64,000 nt of DNA from Synechococcus sp. 8F6. GTDB taxonomy: Bacteria; Cyanobacteriota; Cyanobacteriia; PCC-6307; Cyanobiaceae. The stretch covers positions 310,001 to 374,000 of the forward strand of contig NZ_NQKZ01000001.1 of NCBI RefSeq assembly GCF_002252665.1, given 5' to 3'. Below, one piece after another: positions 63,326-64,000 of the stretch (its first letter is position 1; every line of letters begins with the position of its first letter). The notes under the pieces are model-generated. The model was not told where the DNA came from, did not search any database, and saw only the letters and a list, made by a program, of their open reading frames with translations. Position numbers and translations under genes: made by a program.

Positions 63326-63952
63326 TTAGCCTTTAAAAGACAGCCATTTCTTCATGCTGCCAAATTCATCATTTCGTGCTAACTTGACAACTATCCATGC
63401 GAGGCCTGCGTAAGCAACAGACATTGCAGCTATTGACTTAGCCCACATGTAGTCACGCTCGAATTCTGAGCGAGCATTTTGCGTATTGGGCGAAAGCATT
63501 CCGAAAATTCCAACTACCAGGCCGATGACGGATACAACTGAAAAGCATCTTGCATAACAGGTTGCAAGGAAACCCCAGTAACCGCTTGGATTAGCGTGTC
63601 GAGCAGCTTTAAAACTGCACCCAAGCATGTAGACTAGAGATATAAAGTATACAACAGCAGACGTTGTATTAAGAGGGCCTTCGGGGACCGCAAGCATGTA
63701 TAAAATAAACATTGCGACTAACGCAGGTATGCCTGCCATGATTGGTGAGAATATTGTCATCAGCGCGTCTGTCTTGTCTATGAAGAGCGTTACCCGCTGC
63801 TTGCTGTGTAAGATTGCTACGACGACAAATCCAATGATTCCAAAAATCCACGACCGAGTTGAGAAATACTCTGAGAGTATCTCAACAACAGGATTTGCTG
63901 CGGATGTGCTTGTAGTTGCACTGGTCGCTAGCAGATAAAACGATTCGAGCAT
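63326..63952 (-). CDS. Unknown multi-pass membrane protein, 208 aa
   Basis: About five membrane helices: WIFGIIGFVVVAILHS, IFSPIMAGIPALVAMFILYM, AVVYFISLVYMLGCSF, FSVVSVIGLVVGIFGML and IAAMSVAYAGLAWIVVKLA. The N-terminus is Ser/Thr-rich and short. No family recognised. Start ATG 63952. Same strand as the J-domain gene, 37 bases upstream of it, so probably one operon. Base composition matches the AT-rich island, so it is likely cargo of the mobile element. Confidence 0.65.
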   Translation of the reverse strand: MLESFYLLATSATTSTSAANPVVEILSEYFSTRSWIFGIIGFVVVAILHSKQRVTLFIDKTDALMTIFSPIMAGIPALVAMFILYMLAVPEGPLNTTSAVVYFISLVYMLGCSFKAARHANPSGYWGFLATCYARCFSVVSVIGLVVGIFGMLSPNTQNARSEFERDYMWAKSIAAMSVAYAGLAWIVVKLARNDEFGSMKKWLSFKG

Positions 63953-64000
63953 TGGGAATGAAGTAGAAAGTGTGTGGAGAGGATTTTCGAGTTTAGTGGC

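Noticed and set aside
61000-64000. CRISPR array in the AT-rich region
   Set aside because: Short inverted and direct repeats exist but no regularly spaced repeat/spacer units.

Overview
This is a 64 kb piece of a cyanobacterial chromosome, most likely from a high-GC Cyanobium/Synechococcus-type picocyanobacterium. The taxonomic reading rests on four photosystem II small-subunit genes (psbK, psbI, psbN, psbH), crtR, ntcA, a Ycf66-like protein, many protein families found almost only in cyanobacteria (DUF3155, DUF4079, DUF1997, DUF3181, DUF3146, DUF3084, DUF3177), very GC-rich coding DNA and tight gene packing with many 1-35 bp overlaps. There are two tRNA genes (Arg-ACG, Leu-UAG), no rRNA and no CRISPR array.

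Bases 1-57,500 are core chromosome. In order: a CNNM/CBS protein with a Gfo/Idh/MocA oxidoreductase; a GH15-type protein divergent from a WecG-type glycosyltransferase; psbK, tgt, cobS and a soluble histidine kinase; purH, ispH, sfsA, murJ and glyA; a WecA/MraY-type transferase with cinA; a glycogen-debranching-type enzyme with a GT4 glycosyltransferase; leuCD facing an LptD-like outer-membrane protein; psbI, a GH38 mannosidase-type enzyme, psbN/psbH, tatA and pth; a DUF3084 protein and ntcA; a CobO-like protein with dcd facing thyX; a thioredoxin and a NIL-ferredoxin; a lytic transglycosylase facing glmM, which faces a GlcNAc-kinase-type gene and ictB; trmB with a FIST protein; ileS, crtR, gatC and a creatininase-family gene. 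Shared themes are envelope and peptidoglycan building (murJ, glmM, slt, WecA/WecG, LptD-like), glucan metabolism and dTTP supply (dcd/thyX).

At about 57,855 the core stops inside a 3-methyladenine DNA glycosylase gene, which keeps only its 5' part. From there to the end of the window lies a mobile island: a tyrosine recombinase with a complete catalytic set, then an ISAs1-type insertion sequence with perfect 17-bp inverted ends and a perfect 10-bp target duplication, then AT-rich DNA. The IS sits in a phage-like zinc-ribbon gene; removing it with one copy of the duplication restores a single 208-codon reading frame. The IS transposase is itself broken by a one-base deletion in a T run.

The AT-rich part (60.8-64 kb) is the least explained. 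It has three near-perfect sigma-70 promoters, two of them divergent around a 16-bp palindrome whose half-site recurs just after one -10 box. It also has a long structured untranslated stretch, three very small proteins with a ribbon-helix-helix-like pattern (two clearly related), a possible leaderless small ORF, a two-gene unit ending in a strong terminator, and a membrane-anchored J-domain protein next to a multi-pass membrane protein. This looks like the control region and cargo of an undescribed integrative element whose far end is outside the window.
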